64,000 nt of DNA, taken from NCBI GenBank assembly GCA_017744355.1, contig JAGIBK010000003.1:180547-244546 (forward strand). Reading direction: 5' to 3'. The notes under the pieces were generated by a model. That model did no database searches. It was not told where the DNA came from and saw only the letters and a list, made by a program, of their open reading frames with translations. Every line of letters starts with the position of its first letter. Within the stretch, counting starts at the first letter, position 1. The position numbers and the translations under genes are program-made. The DNA comes from a bacterium (GTDB lineage: Bacteria > Cyanobacteriota > Sericytochromatia > S15B-MN24 > UBA4093). Below, in pieces: positions 1-9,550 of the stretch.

Positions 1-56
1 TTGTAGTCGAGGCCGGTCGTCTCCAGGTCGACGATGACGAAGGTGCCGGGCCGCAT
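1..56 (-). CDS. DnaQ-like DEDD 3'-5' exonuclease, N-terminal fragment (cut by window edge)
   Basis: The first 18 codons on the minus strand start at an ATG at position 56 and read MRPGTFVIVDLETTGLDY. The VDLETTGLDY stretch is the ExoI motif (D-x-E metal ligands) of DnaQ/epsilon-type exonucleases, which proofread or trim DNA or RNA. The start overlaps the stop of the lipoprotein gene upstream (TGATG), so the two are probably translationally coupled. The rest lies outside the window, so Pol III epsilon, a DinG-type fusion or RNase T cannot be told apart. Confidence 0.75.
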   Translation of the reverse strand, partial: MRPGTFVIVDLETTGLDY

Positions 57-1726
57 CAAACCTTGGTCGTTCCCTTCGCCTTGGGCTTCGGGGTCGCCTT
101 GGGCTTGGGCTTGGCCGGCTTAGCAGGCGCCGCCGGCTTGGCCGCAGGGGTCGCGGGCTTGGCGACGGGCGGCACCACGGGCGCCGGCGCGAGGCCGTGC
201 TCGGGGGTCTTGGGTGCCTGCTCGGGAGCCTTGGGTTCGACGCCGCCCACGGTGTCCTGACCGTACACGAAGTCCACCGGCGCGTGGCTCGCAGCAAAAG
301 CCCAGGGCTCGGCCGTCACGCTCGCCAGGTCGTAGCCGACGCCGTCCGCCACCTTGATGGCCGAGAGGGTCAGACGGTACTTCTCGCCCTTCTTGAGCAA
401 GGGGAGCACGTCGGGATCGGGCAGCGCGACCCGGGTGCCGGTCGAGAAGCTCTCCCAGACGGTCTGGGGCTCGTCACCCGAGGTCTCGAGACGCAGGCGA
501 TAGACCGAGACGTCGTCCACCGCATCCCACGAGACGAGCCCAGCGGACTCCTCGAACATATCGAGCTTGGGAGCGGGCGGGGCCTTGGGCAGGCCGATCT
601 CGAGCTTGAGGTCGCTGGCGTTCAGGCGATGCTTGTGGGCGTAGACCACGTCACCCTTGCCGTCCGCGCCGCTCGCGATCAGCTGGTAGGTCTGGCCCTC
701 GGCGAGCGCGGGCAGCGAGAAGCGGAAGTAGCCTTCCTTGTCGGGGGTGCGGGTCAAGAGGGGCACCGCGCCGTTGTCGGTCACCAGCTGCACGGAGACC
801 TGGCGGGGCTTGAGCTCCTTGACGGTCGAAGTCACCTTGCCCGAGAGGATGACGGGGTTGCTCACGGCGCGCAGGACGAACTGCGGCGAGGGGGTCTTCT
901 TGTCCTTGCCGACGGCGATGGGCACCTCGGGCTGCACCGCCCAGGCCTTGATCTCACCGGCGTCGCCCACGAAGGCCGCCACGGGGGTACGACCCGCGCG
1001 CAGGTCCTTGAGCACGAAGGTGCCGTCCGACTTGACGTCGGTCGAGTCCCCGATGGTCAGGCCGGGGATCACGCCCGCCACGACGTGAGCGCCCTCGGCG
1101 GGCTTGTCGGCGGCGGTCTTGACCGAGCCTGCGACCTCATGGCCGGCGGGCTGCTTGTGGGGGGTGAGGGCCAGGTTCAGCTGGTTGGGGCGGTTGCCGA
1201 CGATGGTCAGCGCCTGGTAGCCGGGCGCGTAGGCCGTGACCATGTAGGTCCCGGGCGGAATGTCCTTGATCTCGAACTGGCCCTTGTCGTCCACCGAGAC
1301 CTTCTTGGGGGCCTTGGGGTCGTCGGGCTTGGGGGCGGGGCGCTTGGGGGCGGTGGCGCCCTGGCGGCCGGCATTGGTTGGCGCCTGCGGGGTCGCGGTC
1401 GGCGCCGGGCTCGGGGTCAGTTCGGGGGCGGGGGTCGCCGAGGCGGACGCAGAGCCGGTCGCCACGGGCGAGGGCAGGCTGTCGCTGGTCAGCGCCTGGA
1501 ACACCACCACGGCCTTGGGAACGGCGTCGCCGGTGCGGGCGTCCGCGATGGCCCCCTTGACGGTGATCTTCTCGCTACCGGCCTCGGGGCGCGCCGGGGC
1601 GTTCGCGCCGGTCGCGGCGGGCATGCCCGGGTTGGTCGAGCCGGGGCTCGCGGGGTTGCTGCCGGAGCAAGCCGAAACGAGGAGCGTCCCTGCCAAGACC
1701 AGGGGGAGCCAGCGGAAAGGTCCCAT
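56..1726 (-). CDS. Lipoprotein with carboxypeptidase-regulatory-like (CarboxypepD_reg) domains
   Basis: This is a 556-residue exported lipoprotein. The ATG at 1726 is preceded by GGAGG seven bases upstream and begins a signal peptide ending in the lipobox LVSAC. An Ala/Pro/Thr-rich linker follows, then Ig-like modules of the carboxypeptidase-regulatory type (pattern G-x-x-x-D..G-x-F-x-I-x-D-I-P-P-G-x-Y around residues 50-170, with two more degenerate copies to about 380). A fibronectin-III-like segment ('GLVSWDAVDDVSVYRL') sits near 400-480. The protein ends in a Lys/Pro/Ala-rich tail. No catalytic residues are visible. The likely role is envelope structure or polymer binding. Its stop overlaps the start of the DnaQ-like gene. 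Confidence 0.7.
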   Translation of the reverse strand: MGPFRWLPLVLAGTLLVSACSGSNPASPGSTNPGMPAATGANAPARPEAGSEKITVKGAIADARTGDAVPKAVVVFQALTSDSLPSPVATGSASASATPAPELTPSPAPTATPQAPTNAGRQGATAPKRPAPKPDDPKAPKKVSVDDKGQFEIKDIPPGTYMVTAYAPGYQALTIVGNRPNQLNLALTPHKQPAGHEVAGSVKTAADKPAEGAHVVAGVIPGLTIGDSTDVKSDGTFVLKDLRAGRTPVAAFVGDAGEIKAWAVQPEVPIAVGKDKKTPSPQFVLRAVSNPVILSGKVTSTVKELKPRQVSVQLVTDNGAVPLLTRTPDKEGYFRFSLPALAEGQTYQLIASGADGKGDVVYAHKHRLNASDLKLEIGLPKAPPAPKLDMFEESAGLVSWDAVDDVSVYRLRLETSGDEPQTVWESFSTGTRVALPDPDVLPLLKKGEKYRLTLSAIKVADGVGYDLASVTAEPWAFAASHAPVDFVYGQDTVGGVEPKAPEQAPKTPEHGLAPAPVVPPVAKPATPAAKPAAPAKPAKPKPKATPKPKAKGTTKV

Positions 1727-1827
1727 CGAAAAGCCTCCAAAGCGCGGCGTCAACGTGAGGGGATGATGCGCCCGAGGCGATCGCGCGCGATCGGCCCTCC
1801 GAGCGGAGCCCGAATCAAAGCCCGATT

Positions 1828-1856
1828 ATTCTACCGGATCGTGCCCAGAGGGGCAA
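1828..1856 (-). promoter_or_regulatory. Promoter for the carboxypeptidase-regulatory lipoprotein gene
   Basis: Reading the minus strand, TTGCCC (1856-1851) and TAGAAT (1833-1828) are separated by exactly 17 bases. This would give a leader of roughly 95 bases before the ATG at 1726. The promoter lies in the gap after the endonuclease V gene. Confidence 0.5.
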
Positions 1857-1865
1857 CGCTAGGGG

Positions 1866-2603
1866 CTAGCCGACGGCAGCGGCGGCCCGCTTGGTTTCCG
1901 CCAGGGCGTTGCCCGCATGGCGGATGGGCTCGGGCATGCGATAGCCCTGGCAGCACTCGCGCACCAGGCGCGCGGCGGTCTCGCGGCTGACGCGGTAACC
2001 GGCCGAGATGAAGAGGGGGGCGACCCGGTTCTTGGAGCGGTAGACCGTCCCGATGATCTCGCCCTGCCAGACCAGCGAAGACGAGGAGCCGGCGTTGACC
2101 TCGGGCTCCACAAAGGAGCCGACCGAGGTGGCCTTGGCGCAGCCGACGGTCGGCAGGCCCATCACCACGCCCACGTGCGAGGCAACACCCAGGCCCTTGG
2201 CGTGAGCGATGCCGGGGCCCTCGATCAGGACCATGTCGGGCCGGCGCGAGAGGGTCTCGAGCGCCGCGACGATGGCCGGGGCCTCGCGGAAGGAAAGCAG
2301 CTCGGCGATGAAGGGGAACTTGGTCTGGTACTCGATCACCCGCTTCTCCACCAGCTGGAGCTCGGGGTAGGTCAGCAAGGAGACGCCCACCGTGAGGGTG
2401 TCGTTGAAGCGGCTATGCGCGACCTCGACCCCCGCGATCAGCGCGATGTCGCCGAAGTCGTCCTGGGTCACGATTTCCTGGCTGAGGGCCTGCTGGAGCT
2501 GCTGCGCCTCGTAGGGCGGGAGGTCCCAACGGTGTGACTGGTGTAGTTCGACGGACAACAGCGTGACTCCTGGTCGTGATGGTTGGTGCGAGCGCCGTTT
2601 CAC
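1866..2603 (-). CDS. nfi: Endonuclease V family protein with substituted catalytic residues
   Basis: The protein matches endonuclease V (deoxyinosine 3' endonuclease) along its length: LIAGVEVAHS, the LLSFREAP segment, a GIAHAKGLGVASH segment, and PTVGCAKATSVGS. Family length is about 225 residues; this frame gives 245. The GTG start at 2603 has only a weak ribosome site. A TTG at 2558, eight bases after AGGAG, gives 231 residues and may be the true start. Residues expected as catalytic are changed: the metal Asp of GVDV is Glu60, the Asp of VDGHGIAH is Glu128, and the His of the SxGHR motif is Tyr203. The FREAP glutamate (Glu107) is kept. The PYIP wedge motif reads PFIA. Activity on inosine is therefore uncertain. 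The gene follows uvrA on the same strand, a DNA-repair context. Confidence 0.8.
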   Translation of the reverse strand: MKRRSHQPSRPGVTLLSVELHQSHRWDLPPYEAQQLQQALSQEIVTQDDFGDIALIAGVEVAHSRFNDTLTVGVSLLTYPELQLVEKRVIEYQTKFPFIAELLSFREAPAIVAALETLSRRPDMVLIEGPGIAHAKGLGVASHVGVVMGLPTVGCAKATSVGSFVEPEVNAGSSSSLVWQGEIIGTVYRSKNRVAPLFISAGYRVSRETAARLVRECCQGYRMPEPIRHAGNALAETKRAAAAVG

Positions 2604-2618
2604 CCTACCGCCAGGAGC

Positions 2619-2687
2619 CCAAACGGGCCTCCAGCGGGTTTGAGGCGCGTTGCGCTATCATAACCCGCTGCCAGAAGGCCCGTTTGG
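2619..2687. other. Large two-part hairpin between uvrA and the endonuclease V gene
   Basis: CCAAACGGGCC at 2619-2629 pairs perfectly with GGCCCGTTTGG at 2677-2687. Inside it, AGCGGGTT (2633-2640) pairs with AACCCGCT (2662-2669). It has no T-tract in the minus direction, so it may be a weak terminator after uvrA or a leader structure for the downstream gene, whose GTG lies 16 bases away. Confidence 0.6.
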
Positions 2688-2713
2688 TTTGTTAATAATA
2701 CTTATATGCCTGC

Positions 2714-5638
2714 TTAGGCCGGCTGCTTCTTGCGCCCGGCGCGGGCCTTGGGGGTGGGCGAGGCCGCGGCGATCACGGCGTCGAGACCCTCGGGCAAGAG
2801 CTTGCGCAGGAAGCGTCCCGTGTGGGAGGCCTCGCAGGCGGCGATCGCCTCGGGAGGCCCCTCGGCGACGATGGTGCCGCCCCGGTCGCCGCCCTCGGGC
2901 CCCAGGTCGATCACGTGGTCGCTGGTCTTGATCACGTCCAGGTTGTGCTCGATGGTGAGCACCGTGTTGCCCGCTTCCACCAGGCGGTTGAGCACCCCCA
3001 GCAGCTTCTCCACGTCGTAGAAGTGCAGGCCCGTGGTGGGCTCGTCCAGGAGGTAGAGGGTGCGGCCGGTGCTGCGGCGGCTCAGCTCGGTGGCGAGCTT
3101 GACCCGCTGGGCCTCGCCCCCCGAGAGGGTGGTGGCGGGCTGGCCGAGCTGGATGTAGTCCAGGCCCACGTCGGCGAGGGTCTGGAGCTTGGTGAGGGCC
3201 CGCGGGATACTCCGGAAGAACTCGACGGCCTCGCCGACGGTCATGCCGAGGACCTCGGCGATGTTCTTGCCCTTGAAGCGGACCTCGAGGGTCTCGCGGT
3301 TGTAGCGCTTGCCCTTGCAGACCTCGCACGGCACGTAGACGTCGGGCAGGAAGTGCATCTCGATGACGTTCATGCCCTCGCCCTTGCAGGCCTCGCAGCG
3401 ACCGCCCTTGACGTTGAACGAGAAGCGCCCGTTCTGGTAGCCCCGGGCCTTGGCCTCGTTGGTCTGGGCGAAGACCTCGCGCACGATGTCGAAGAGGCCG
3501 GTGTAGGTGGCCGCGTTGGAGCGCGGCGTGCGCCCGATCGGCGACTGGTCGATGACGATGGCCTTGTCGATGTGCTCCAGGCCCTCGACGGCCTTGAGGC
3601 CCTTGGGGAAGGCGCGCTTGGAGAGGGTGTGCTCGATGGCCCCCATCAGGACCTCGTTGATGAGCGTCGACTTGCCGGACCCGGACACGCCCGTCACCGA
3701 GACGAACTTGCCGAGCGGGATCTCGACGCTCACGTTCTGGAGGTTGTTGAGGTGGGCGCCCTTCAGGCGGATGGCCTTGCCGTTGCCCTCCCTGCGCACG
3801 AGCGGCACCGTGATGGCGCGATCGCCCCTCAGGTACTGGGCCGTCAGGCTCTCCTCGACGGCCATGACCTCTTCGAGGGTGCCGTCGGCGACGATGCGGC
3901 CCCCGTGCACCCCGGCGTTGGGGCCCACGTCCACCAGGTAGTCGGCCGCCCGGATGGTGTCCTCGTCGTGCTCGACCACGATCAGGGTGTTGCCCAGGTT
4001 GCGCAGCCGTTCGAGGGTGCCCAGGAGGCGCTCGTTGTCCCGCTGGTGCAGGCCGATCGAGGGCTCGTCCAGGATGTAGAGGACCCCCGTCAGGCCCGAC
4101 CCGATCTGGGTCGCGAGACGGATGCGCTGGGCCTCGCCCCCCGACAGGGTGTTGGCGGTGCGGTCCAGGGTGAGGTAGTCAAGGCCCACGTCCAACAGGA
4201 ACTGCAGGCGCGCGTTGATCTCTTTGAGGATCTGCTGGGCGATGATCGCCTGGCGCTCGGTGAGGACGAGGCCCGTCACGAAGGCCTGGGCTCGGCCGAT
4301 CGAGAGGGACGTGACGGCTGCGATCGAGCGATCGCCCACCGTGACGGCGAGGGCCTCGGGGCGCAGGCGCTTGCCCTCGCAGCCCTCGCAGGGCCGCATG
4401 GTCATGTACGCCTCGGTCTCCTCCTTGAACTTGTCGGAGGTCGACTCGGCGTAGCGCCGGGCGAGCTGCGGGATCACCCCTTCGTAGCGGGTGGTGTAGC
4501 CCCACTCGCCGGGCCGGAACCACGACTCCTGGTCGATGTGGATCGCATCGTCCGAGCCGTAGAGCACCGTCTTCTGGACCACCGGGCTCAGCTCCTCCCA
4601 GGGGGTCTTGAGGTCGAAGCCCTTGGCCTTGGAAAGCGCGCTCAGCAGCTGCTGGTAATAAGGGTTGCCCGTGCGGTGCCAGGGGGCGATCGCGCCCTCG
4701 GCGAGGCTCTTGTGGGGGTCCGGCACCACCCGGTGCGGGTCGAGCTCCTGCTTGGAGCCGAGGCCGAGGCAGGTCTGGCAGGCGCCGAAGGGGCTGTTGA
4801 AGGAGAACAGGCGCGGGGCGACCTCGGAGAGCGACACGCCGCAGTCCGAGCAGGCAAAGTGCTCGCTGAACAGCACATCCGCCTCGCTGGGGGCCTCGCG
4901 GGTTCCCAGGTTCTGGACGATGACCAGGCCCTCGCCCTTCTTGAGGGCGGTCGCCACGCTGTCGGCCAGACGCGACTGGATGTCGGCCTTGACGATCAGG
5001 CGGTCGATGACGATGGCGACGTCGTGCTTCTTCTGCTTGTCGAGGGCGATGTCCTCGACCAGGTCCCGGACCTCACCGTCGATGCGGGCGCGGACGAAGC
5101 CCTCCTTGCGGGCGGCTTCCAGTTCCTTCTTGAACTCGCCCTTGCGGCCCCGGGCGATGGGGGCGAGCACCTGGAAGCGGGTGCCCTCGGGCCAGGCGAG
5201 CACCTGGTCCACGATCTGCTCGACGGTCTGGGGGTTGATGGTCTGCCCGCACTTGTGGCAATGGGGGGTGCCCACCCGCGCGAACAAAAGGCGCAGGTAG
5301 TCGTAGATCTCGGTGACGGTGCCGACCGTCGAGCGCGGGTTGTGCGAGGTAGACTTCTGGTCGATGGAGATGGCGGGGCTCAGGCCCTCGATGTAGTCCA
5401 CATCGGGCTTGTCCATCTGGCCCAGGAACTGGCGCGCGTAGGAGCTGAGGCTCTCCACGTAGCGGCGCTGGCCCTCGGCGAAGATGGTGTCGAAGGCGAG
5501 GCTGCTCTTGCCCGAGCCCGAAACCCCGGTGAAGACCACCAGGCGGTTGCGAGGGACCGTCAGGTCGATGTTCTTGAGGTTGTGCTCGCGCGCCCCGCGC
5601 ACGCGTAGGACATCTTGCTGCTGCGATGCGTTGCTCAT
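2714..5638 (-). CDS. uvrA: Excinuclease ABC subunit A (UvrA)
   Basis: UvrA is the damage-recognition ATPase of nucleotide excision repair; it loads UvrB on lesions. From the ATG at 5638 the protein is 974 residues, the usual family length, and begins [21 protein letters not shown]. Both ABC modules are complete: Walker [13 protein letters not shown] near the N-terminus and [12 protein letters not shown] in the second half, with signatures [14 protein letters not shown] and [14 protein letters not shown]. The zinc modules (CHKC, CSDC, CQTC, CEGC, CEAC, CEVC pairs) are present. In-frame ATGs at 5662 and 5674 are alternatives. The 5674 ATG sits six bases after a TACAAT -10 and could be a leaderless start. 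No LexA box is recognised. Confidence 0.97.
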   Translation of the reverse strand: MSNASQQQDVLRVRGAREHNLKNIDLTVPRNRLVVFTGVSGSGKSSLAFDTIFAEGQRRYVESLSSYARQFLGQMDKPDVDYIEGLSPAISIDQKSTSHNPRSTVGTVTEIYDYLRLLFARVGTPHCHKCGQTINPQTVEQIVDQVLAWPEGTRFQVLAPIARGRKGEFKKELEAARKEGFVRARIDGEVRDLVEDIALDKQKKHDVAIVIDRLIVKADIQSRLADSVATALKKGEGLVIVQNLGTREAPSEADVLFSEHFACSDCGVSLSEVAPRLFSFNSPFGACQTCLGLGSKQELDPHRVVPDPHKSLAEGAIAPWHRTGNPYYQQLLSALSKAKGFDLKTPWEELSPVVQKTVLYGSDDAIHIDQESWFRPGEWGYTTRYEGVIPQLARRYAESTSDKFKEETEAYMTMRPCEGCEGKRLRPEALAVTVGDRSIAAVTSLSIGRAQAFVTGLVLTERQAIIAQQILKEINARLQFLLDVGLDYLTLDRTANTLSGGEAQRIRLATQIGSGLTGVLYILDEPSIGLHQRDNERLLGTLERLRNLGNTLIVVEHDEDTIRAADYLVDVGPNAGVHGGRIVADGTLEEVMAVEESLTAQYLRGDRAITVPLVRREGNGKAIRLKGAHLNNLQNVSVEIPLGKFVSVTGVSGSGKSTLINEVLMGAIEHTLSKRAFPKGLKAVEGLEHIDKAIVIDQSPIGRTPRSNAATYTGLFDIVREVFAQTNEAKARGYQNGRFSFNVKGGRCEACKGEGMNVIEMHFLPDVYVPCEVCKGKRYNRETLEVRFKGKNIAEVLGMTVGEAVEFFRSIPRALTKLQTLADVGLDYIQLGQPATTLSGGEAQRVKLATELSRRSTGRTLYLLDEPTTGLHFYDVEKLLGVLNRLVEAGNTVLTIEHNLDVIKTSDHVIDLGPEGGDRGGTIVAEGPPEAIAACEASHTGRFLRKLLPEGLDAVIAAASPTPKARAGRKKQPA

Positions 5639-5680
5639 CCCGTGACCCGATCTCTCGCTCATATGTTCCAACATTGCTTC

Positions 5681-5710
5681 ATTGTATACCCCGGGCCCGA
5701 GCGCGATCAA
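5681..5710 (-). promoter_or_regulatory. Probable uvrA promoter
   Basis: On the minus strand TTGATC (5710-5705) is followed after 18 bases by TACAAT (5686-5681). The predicted transcription start would fall at or next to the in-frame ATG at 5674. Confidence 0.4.
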
Positions 5711-5808
5711 GTCGCGCCCCCCGTCCCGACCCGAGGCGAGGGGCGCGAGGGGCCTGGAGCTTCGCTCAGCTCCACGCACTAGCCCCCGTGCGCCGCATCG
5801 CCAAAGGC

Positions 5809-6387
5809 TCAGAAGCCCAGCTTCGCACCGGCCCCCAGCAAGGTCGCCAGCCCAAGCAGCGCGAAGAGCCCTGCGGCCATCGAATGCACCAGCTTCATGG
5901 GGATCTTCGCAGCCAGCTTCTCGCCCACGAACACCGCCGGCACATTCGCGACCATCATGCCGAGCGTCGTGCCGACCACGACCCACACCGGATTCGCGTA
6001 GCGGGCGGCCATCGCGACGGTGGCGAACTGCGTCTTATCGCCCATCTCAGCCAGGAAGAAGGTGAGCACGGTCGCGCCGAAGATGCCGAAGCGCTTGGCG
6101 ACCTTGGCCTCCTCCTCCTCGATCTGGTCGGGGATCAGGGTCCAGACGGCCATGCCGATGAAGGAGAGCCCCAGCACCCAACGCAGGACCTGAGGGCTGA
6201 TCATCGTCGTGATCCAAGCCCCCACGGCGCCTGCGAGCGCGTGGTTCAGTAGGGTGGCGACCAGAATACCAAGGATGATGGGAAGGGGCTTCTTGAAGCG
6301 CGCGGCGAGCATGAAGGCGAGGAGCTGGGTCTTGTCCCCGATTTCAGCGAGCGCGACCACTCCGGTCGAGACGAGGAGCGATTCCAT
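5809..6387 (-). CDS. Gdt1/TMEM165 (UPF0016) family Mn2+/Ca2+ transporter
   Basis: This is a 192-residue integral membrane protein with two copies of the family signature E-x-G-D-K-T ([14 protein letters not shown] near residue 15 and [15 protein letters not shown] in the second half). Each is followed by three predicted membrane helices, with an acidic cytoplasmic loop (DQIEEEEAK) between halves. The family exports Mn2+ (MneA/Mnx in bacteria). The ATG at 6387 is chosen because upstream in-frame codons belong to the riboswitch. The gene stands behind a yybP-ykoY Mn2+ riboswitch, which independently supports a manganese role. A convergent or operon partner is not evident. Confidence 0.93.
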   Translation of the reverse strand: MESLLVSTGVVALAEIGDKTQLLAFMLAARFKKPLPIILGILVATLLNHALAGAVGAWITTMISPQVLRWVLGLSFIGMAVWTLIPDQIEEEEAKVAKRFGIFGATVLTFFLAEMGDKTQFATVAMAARYANPVWVVVGTTLGMMVANVPAVFVGEKLAAKIPMKLVHSMAAGLFALLGLATLLGAGAKLGF

Positions 6388-6464
6388 CGATGTACCACTT
6401 TCGTTCCACGGCCGGGCGAGAGACGAACGACCACGACGCACACCCGGCCTTGCGGATGCGTCGT

Positions 6465-6571
6465 GGTCAAAGGTCTTGCCAAGCACGGGAACCGCTTACG
6501 CCACGACCGATGGTCAAGTGTGTTGACGTAAGCCTCTTCTTTAGGCGAAGAGCGGCTACTCCCCAATGACC
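6465..6571 (-). promoter_or_regulatory. yybP-ykoY (manganese) riboswitch aptamer upstream of the Gdt1-family gene
   Basis: On the minus strand the leader contains the hallmark GGGGAGTAG (6564-6556), a P2 hairpin CTCTTC/GAAGAG, a P3 stem GCTTACG/CGTAAGC enclosing the conserved TCAACAC loop, and GCAAGACCTTTGACC. P1 forms from GGTCA (6571-6567) and TGACC (6469-6465). Just downstream a perfect 12-bp hairpin (6457-6468 with 6429-6440) reuses the GACC of the P1 3' strand, so the two structures exclude each other and could form the expression switch. Yes/no Mn2+ control is known for this family; the direction here is inferred. Confidence 0.88.
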
Positions 6572-6625
6572 TCCCCACTCTAAGCGATCGCGCCCGAAGG
6601 CGCAATCGCGCCGCCCAGGGCCTCG

Positions 6626-7348
6626 TCACATGTTGACGGGCTGCTGGCGGATGATCCGCTCGACCAAGAGCGGGATGCTGCTGGGCTTGGCGCGGGCCGC
6701 CAAGAGATCGAGCACCGCCCCTTCGAGCTCGCGGCAGCGCGCCTCCCAGAGGCTCAGCTGAGTGCCGTGCCGGCGATCGAAGTCGCAACCGCGGGGCGCC
6801 AGCCGAACGTGGGGGACCTCGTCACGCAGGGCCCGCAGGTGGGCCTTGCTCGAGACGAAGGCCAGGTCGGCCTTGGCGAGCACGGCGCGCTCGCGCCGCG
6901 TCAGCCGGCGGCGTGGATCCGGGTGGTGAGCGACCACCAGCACCTCGTCGCAGGCCCCGATCAGGGCCTCGGCGTCCGGGTGCGCGGGGTCGAGCCAGAG
7001 GATGGGGGTCTTGAGATCGAGGGCGCGGGCGGCCGCCTTGACCTCGTGCCGCAGGCGCCAGCGGGCGATGAGGCCGTCACCCGGTAGGCGGAAGGGCGGA
7101 GTCCAGCAATAAAGGTGGCTCGCAAGGCGCCGAGGCTTCACCCCAAAACGGCAGCGCATCGCCCACTTGGCCCGGTAGCGGGCATCACCGAGGCGGGCGC
7201 AAGCATGGAAGAGCGAACAAGGGGCGTCGATGAACAGCACCCGGTTCATCTCAGCCAGGAACCCCATCAAGGGCGCTCGCTCGGCCGAGCGCGGGTCGTC
7301 CCAGTCCACCGCCGACAAGCAGATGATGTCGTGACCCGACAGGCGCAT
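6626..7348 (-). CDS. Half-length glycosyltransferase-like protein (GT-B N-terminal domain only)
   Basis: The 240-residue protein begins MRLSGHDIICLSAVDWDDP, after GGAGG eight bases upstream. This opening resembles family 4/1 glycosyltransferases that begin with DI(V/I)CLS..DW and NRVLFIDAP. It has one Rossmann-like half with 'PILWLDPAHPDAEALIGA' and 'ADLAFVSSKAHLRAL', and ends with a 'RGCDFDRRHGTQ' segment that corresponds to the PNGVDFEHF hinge of complete enzymes. The C-terminal nucleotide-sugar-binding half (about 150 residues) is absent. It may be a partner subunit, a non-catalytic remnant or a compact enzyme. It lies 113 bp downstream of mnmG on the same strand. Confidence 0.55.
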   Translation of the reverse strand: MRLSGHDIICLSAVDWDDPRSAERAPLMGFLAEMNRVLFIDAPCSLFHACARLGDARYRAKWAMRCRFGVKPRRLASHLYCWTPPFRLPGDGLIARWRLRHEVKAAARALDLKTPILWLDPAHPDAEALIGACDEVLVVAHHPDPRRRLTRRERAVLAKADLAFVSSKAHLRALRDEVPHVRLAPRGCDFDRRHGTQLSLWEARCRELEGAVLDLLAARAKPSSIPLLVERIIRQQPVNM

Positions 7349-7461
7349 GGCCGTTCCCTCCCCGCTGCATCGCCCCGCTCCGACTCCAGGATAGAGAAGG
7401 CCCGTATCCGGAACTTCGTCCGCAACGGAGAATGGTTTGGGGGAAAAGGATTGAGGCGAGC

Positions 7462-9339
7462 CTAAGCGCGGGCGGTCTGCGTCCGGTGGCGCGCCTCCAG
7501 GTGCACCATGAGCAAGTTCACGTCCGCCGGGGTCACCCCGCCCACCCGCGAGGCCTGCGCCAAAGTGCGGGGCTGAATCCGCGAGAGCTTGTCCTGGGCC
7601 TCGCGCGACAGGCCCGTGATGGCGCGGTAGTCGAGATCCGCAGGCAAGGGCTTGTCCTCGAGGCGCTTGAGCTTTGCGATCTGGGCCGTCTGGCGCTCGA
7701 TGTACCCGGCGTACTTGGTCTGGATGCCCAGCTGCTCGATGACCTCGGCCGGGACCTCGCCGGGCTCGCGGCCCGCGATCTCCCAGACCAGGGGAGCCGG
7801 CACCGGGGGACGGCGCAGCAGCTCTTCGAGGGTGACGGGTCGCTCCACCCGCTCGCCGCAGGCCGCCATGAGCCGTTCGTTGAGGTCGTCCGAGGGCAGG
7901 AGGCGGGTCTTCTTCAGCCACTCGCGCTCGCGGGCGATCGCCTCCTGCTTGGCGGTGAAGACGGCCCAGCGCCTATCATCCACCAGGCCCAGCTCGCGAC
8001 CGAGCGCCGTCAGGCGCTCGTCGGCGTTGTCCTGGCGCAGGTAGAGCCGGTACTCGGAGCGGCTCGTCAGCATGCGGTAGGGATCGTTGATCTCCTTGGT
8101 CACCAGGTCGTCCACCAGGGTCCCGATGTAGGACTCCGAGCGGGGGAAGACCACCAGTTCGAGGCCCTTGGCATAGCGGGCGGCATTGATGCCGGCCACC
8201 AGGCCCTGGGCCGCGGCCTCCTCGTAGCCCGAGGTGCCGTTGATCTGGCCCGCCGTGAAGAGACCCGGGGCGAGCTTGCACTGGAGGGTCGCATGCAGCT
8301 GGGTGGCGGGGATGTAGTCGTACTCGACCGCGTAGCCCGGCTTGAGCATCACGACCTCTTCGAGGCCCGGCATGGTGCGGAGCATCTCGAGCTGGACCTC
8401 AGCAGGCAGGCTCGTGGACATGCCCTGGACGTACCACTGGATGGTGTCCTCGCCCTCGGGCTCCAAGAAGACCGGGTGCGTCTCCTTGTCCGGGAAGCGC
8501 ACGACCTTGTCCTCGATGCTCGGGCAGTAGCGCGGCCCCACCCCCTCGATCATGCCGGTGAACATGGGGGAGCGATCGAGCGCGCCGGTGATCACCGCGT
8601 GGGTCGCGGGGATGGTGTGGGTCAGGTAGCAGGGGTGCTGCGGGGTGGGCGCCTCGGGCGGCACGAAGGAGAAGTGGAGATCGGGGGTCCCGCCCGGAGC
8701 GAGGGCCATCCGGTCGAAGCGCAGGGTCCGGCCGTCCACCCGGGGCGGGGTGCCGGTCTTGAGGCGACCGGTGCGCAGGCCCAGGGCGTGCAGGCTCGCG
8801 GTGAGGGCGTTGGCGGGGGCTTCCCCGGTGCGGCCGCCGGGTTCGGCGTCGAGGCCCGTGAAGAGCTTGCCGCGCAGGAAGGTGCCGGTCGTAAGCACCA
8901 CCGCCCGCGCCAAGAGACGCTCGCCCTTGTCGGTCACAAGCTCCACCCCGCCGTCGGGGGTCGGGTGCATCGCCTCGATCAGGCCCTCGAAGATGGAGAG
9001 GTTCGGAGTCGAGAAGACGACCGCCTGCATGGCCTCGGCGTAGCGCTTCTTGTCCGACTGGGCCCTGAGGGCCTGGACGGCGGGCCCCTTTGAGGCGTTG
9101 AGGACCTTGATCTGCATGGCGGTGCGGTCGGTGACGCGGGCCATCTCGCCGCCCAGGGCATCGATCTCGCGGACCAGATTGCCCTTGGCGGGACCGCCGA
9201 TGGCGGGGTTGCAGGGCATGGTCGCGATGGTCGTTCGGCTCCCGGTCGCCAGGGCGGTACGGCAGCCGAGCCGCGCCGAGGCGAGCGCCGCCTCGCAGCC
9301 CGCATGGCCGCCTCCGATGACGATCACGTCCCAGTGCAT
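7462..9339 (-). CDS. mnmG: tRNA uridine-5-carboxymethylaminomethyl modification enzyme MnmG (GidA)
   Basis: MnmG is the FAD protein that, with the GTPase MnmE, installs cmnm5 on the wobble uridine of several tRNAs. The 625-residue protein has the N-terminal dinucleotide motif [20 protein letters not shown], the [12 protein letters not shown] loop, the catalytic CYLTHT cysteine and a [20 protein letters not shown] segment. The C-terminal MnmE-binding helical domain carries [20 protein letters not shown]. Length is normal. The ATG at 9339 follows an AAGGGG ribosome site. No mnmE or rsmG neighbour is present. The gene diverges from the isc operon. Confidence 0.98.
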   Translation of the reverse strand: MHWDVIVIGGGHAGCEAALASARLGCRTALATGSRTTIATMPCNPAIGGPAKGNLVREIDALGGEMARVTDRTAMQIKVLNASKGPAVQALRAQSDKKRYAEAMQAVVFSTPNLSIFEGLIEAMHPTPDGGVELVTDKGERLLARAVVLTTGTFLRGKLFTGLDAEPGGRTGEAPANALTASLHALGLRTGRLKTGTPPRVDGRTLRFDRMALAPGGTPDLHFSFVPPEAPTPQHPCYLTHTIPATHAVITGALDRSPMFTGMIEGVGPRYCPSIEDKVVRFPDKETHPVFLEPEGEDTIQWYVQGMSTSLPAEVQLEMLRTMPGLEEVVMLKPGYAVEYDYIPATQLHATLQCKLAPGLFTAGQINGTSGYEEAAAQGLVAGINAARYAKGLELVVFPRSESYIGTLVDDLVTKEINDPYRMLTSRSEYRLYLRQDNADERLTALGRELGLVDDRRWAVFTAKQEAIAREREWLKKTRLLPSDDLNERLMAACGERVERPVTLEELLRRPPVPAPLVWEIAGREPGEVPAEVIEQLGIQTKYAGYIERQTAQIAKLKRLEDKPLPADLDYRAITGLSREAQDKLSRIQPRTLAQASRVGGVTPADVNLLMVHLEARHRTQTARA

Positions 9340-9500
9340 CGGTTCTCGCCCCTTTCCGCGTGTGCCTTTCCAGAAGGTGCATGGTAGCCGGAATCGACGA
9401 ATTCCAAAAGAGGCACGAGGGGCGTTGGGCAGATGGCCGTCGCCAGGAACCCTCCCCGCCGGCTAGGATCGCTCGCGGTGGGAGATCGACCGCCGCGCGA

Positions 9501-9548
9501 AAAAGGGGCCGCAAAAGGGGCCGCAAAAGGGTCCGAAAGAGGGTCCGA
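9501..9548 (+). repeat. Four tandem 12-bp repeats with ribosome-site-like core
   Basis: AAAAGGGGCCGC occurs at 9501-9512 and 9513-9524, followed by the variants AAAAGGGTCCGA (9525-9536) and AAGAGGGTCCGA (9537-9548). The array ends two bases before the ATG at 9551. Every unit carries a purine run resembling a Shine-Dalgarno sequence. Confidence 0.85.
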
Positions 9549-9550
9549 CG

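Noticed and set aside
2822..5608. A very long open frame opposite uvrA
   Set aside because: It is a mirror of the uvrA codon pattern in GC-rich DNA, with no domain and no ribosome site.
6788..7921. Upstream extension of the glycosyltransferase-like frame beyond 7348
   Set aside because: It overlaps mnmG's coding end and a good ribosome site stands before the ATG at 7348.
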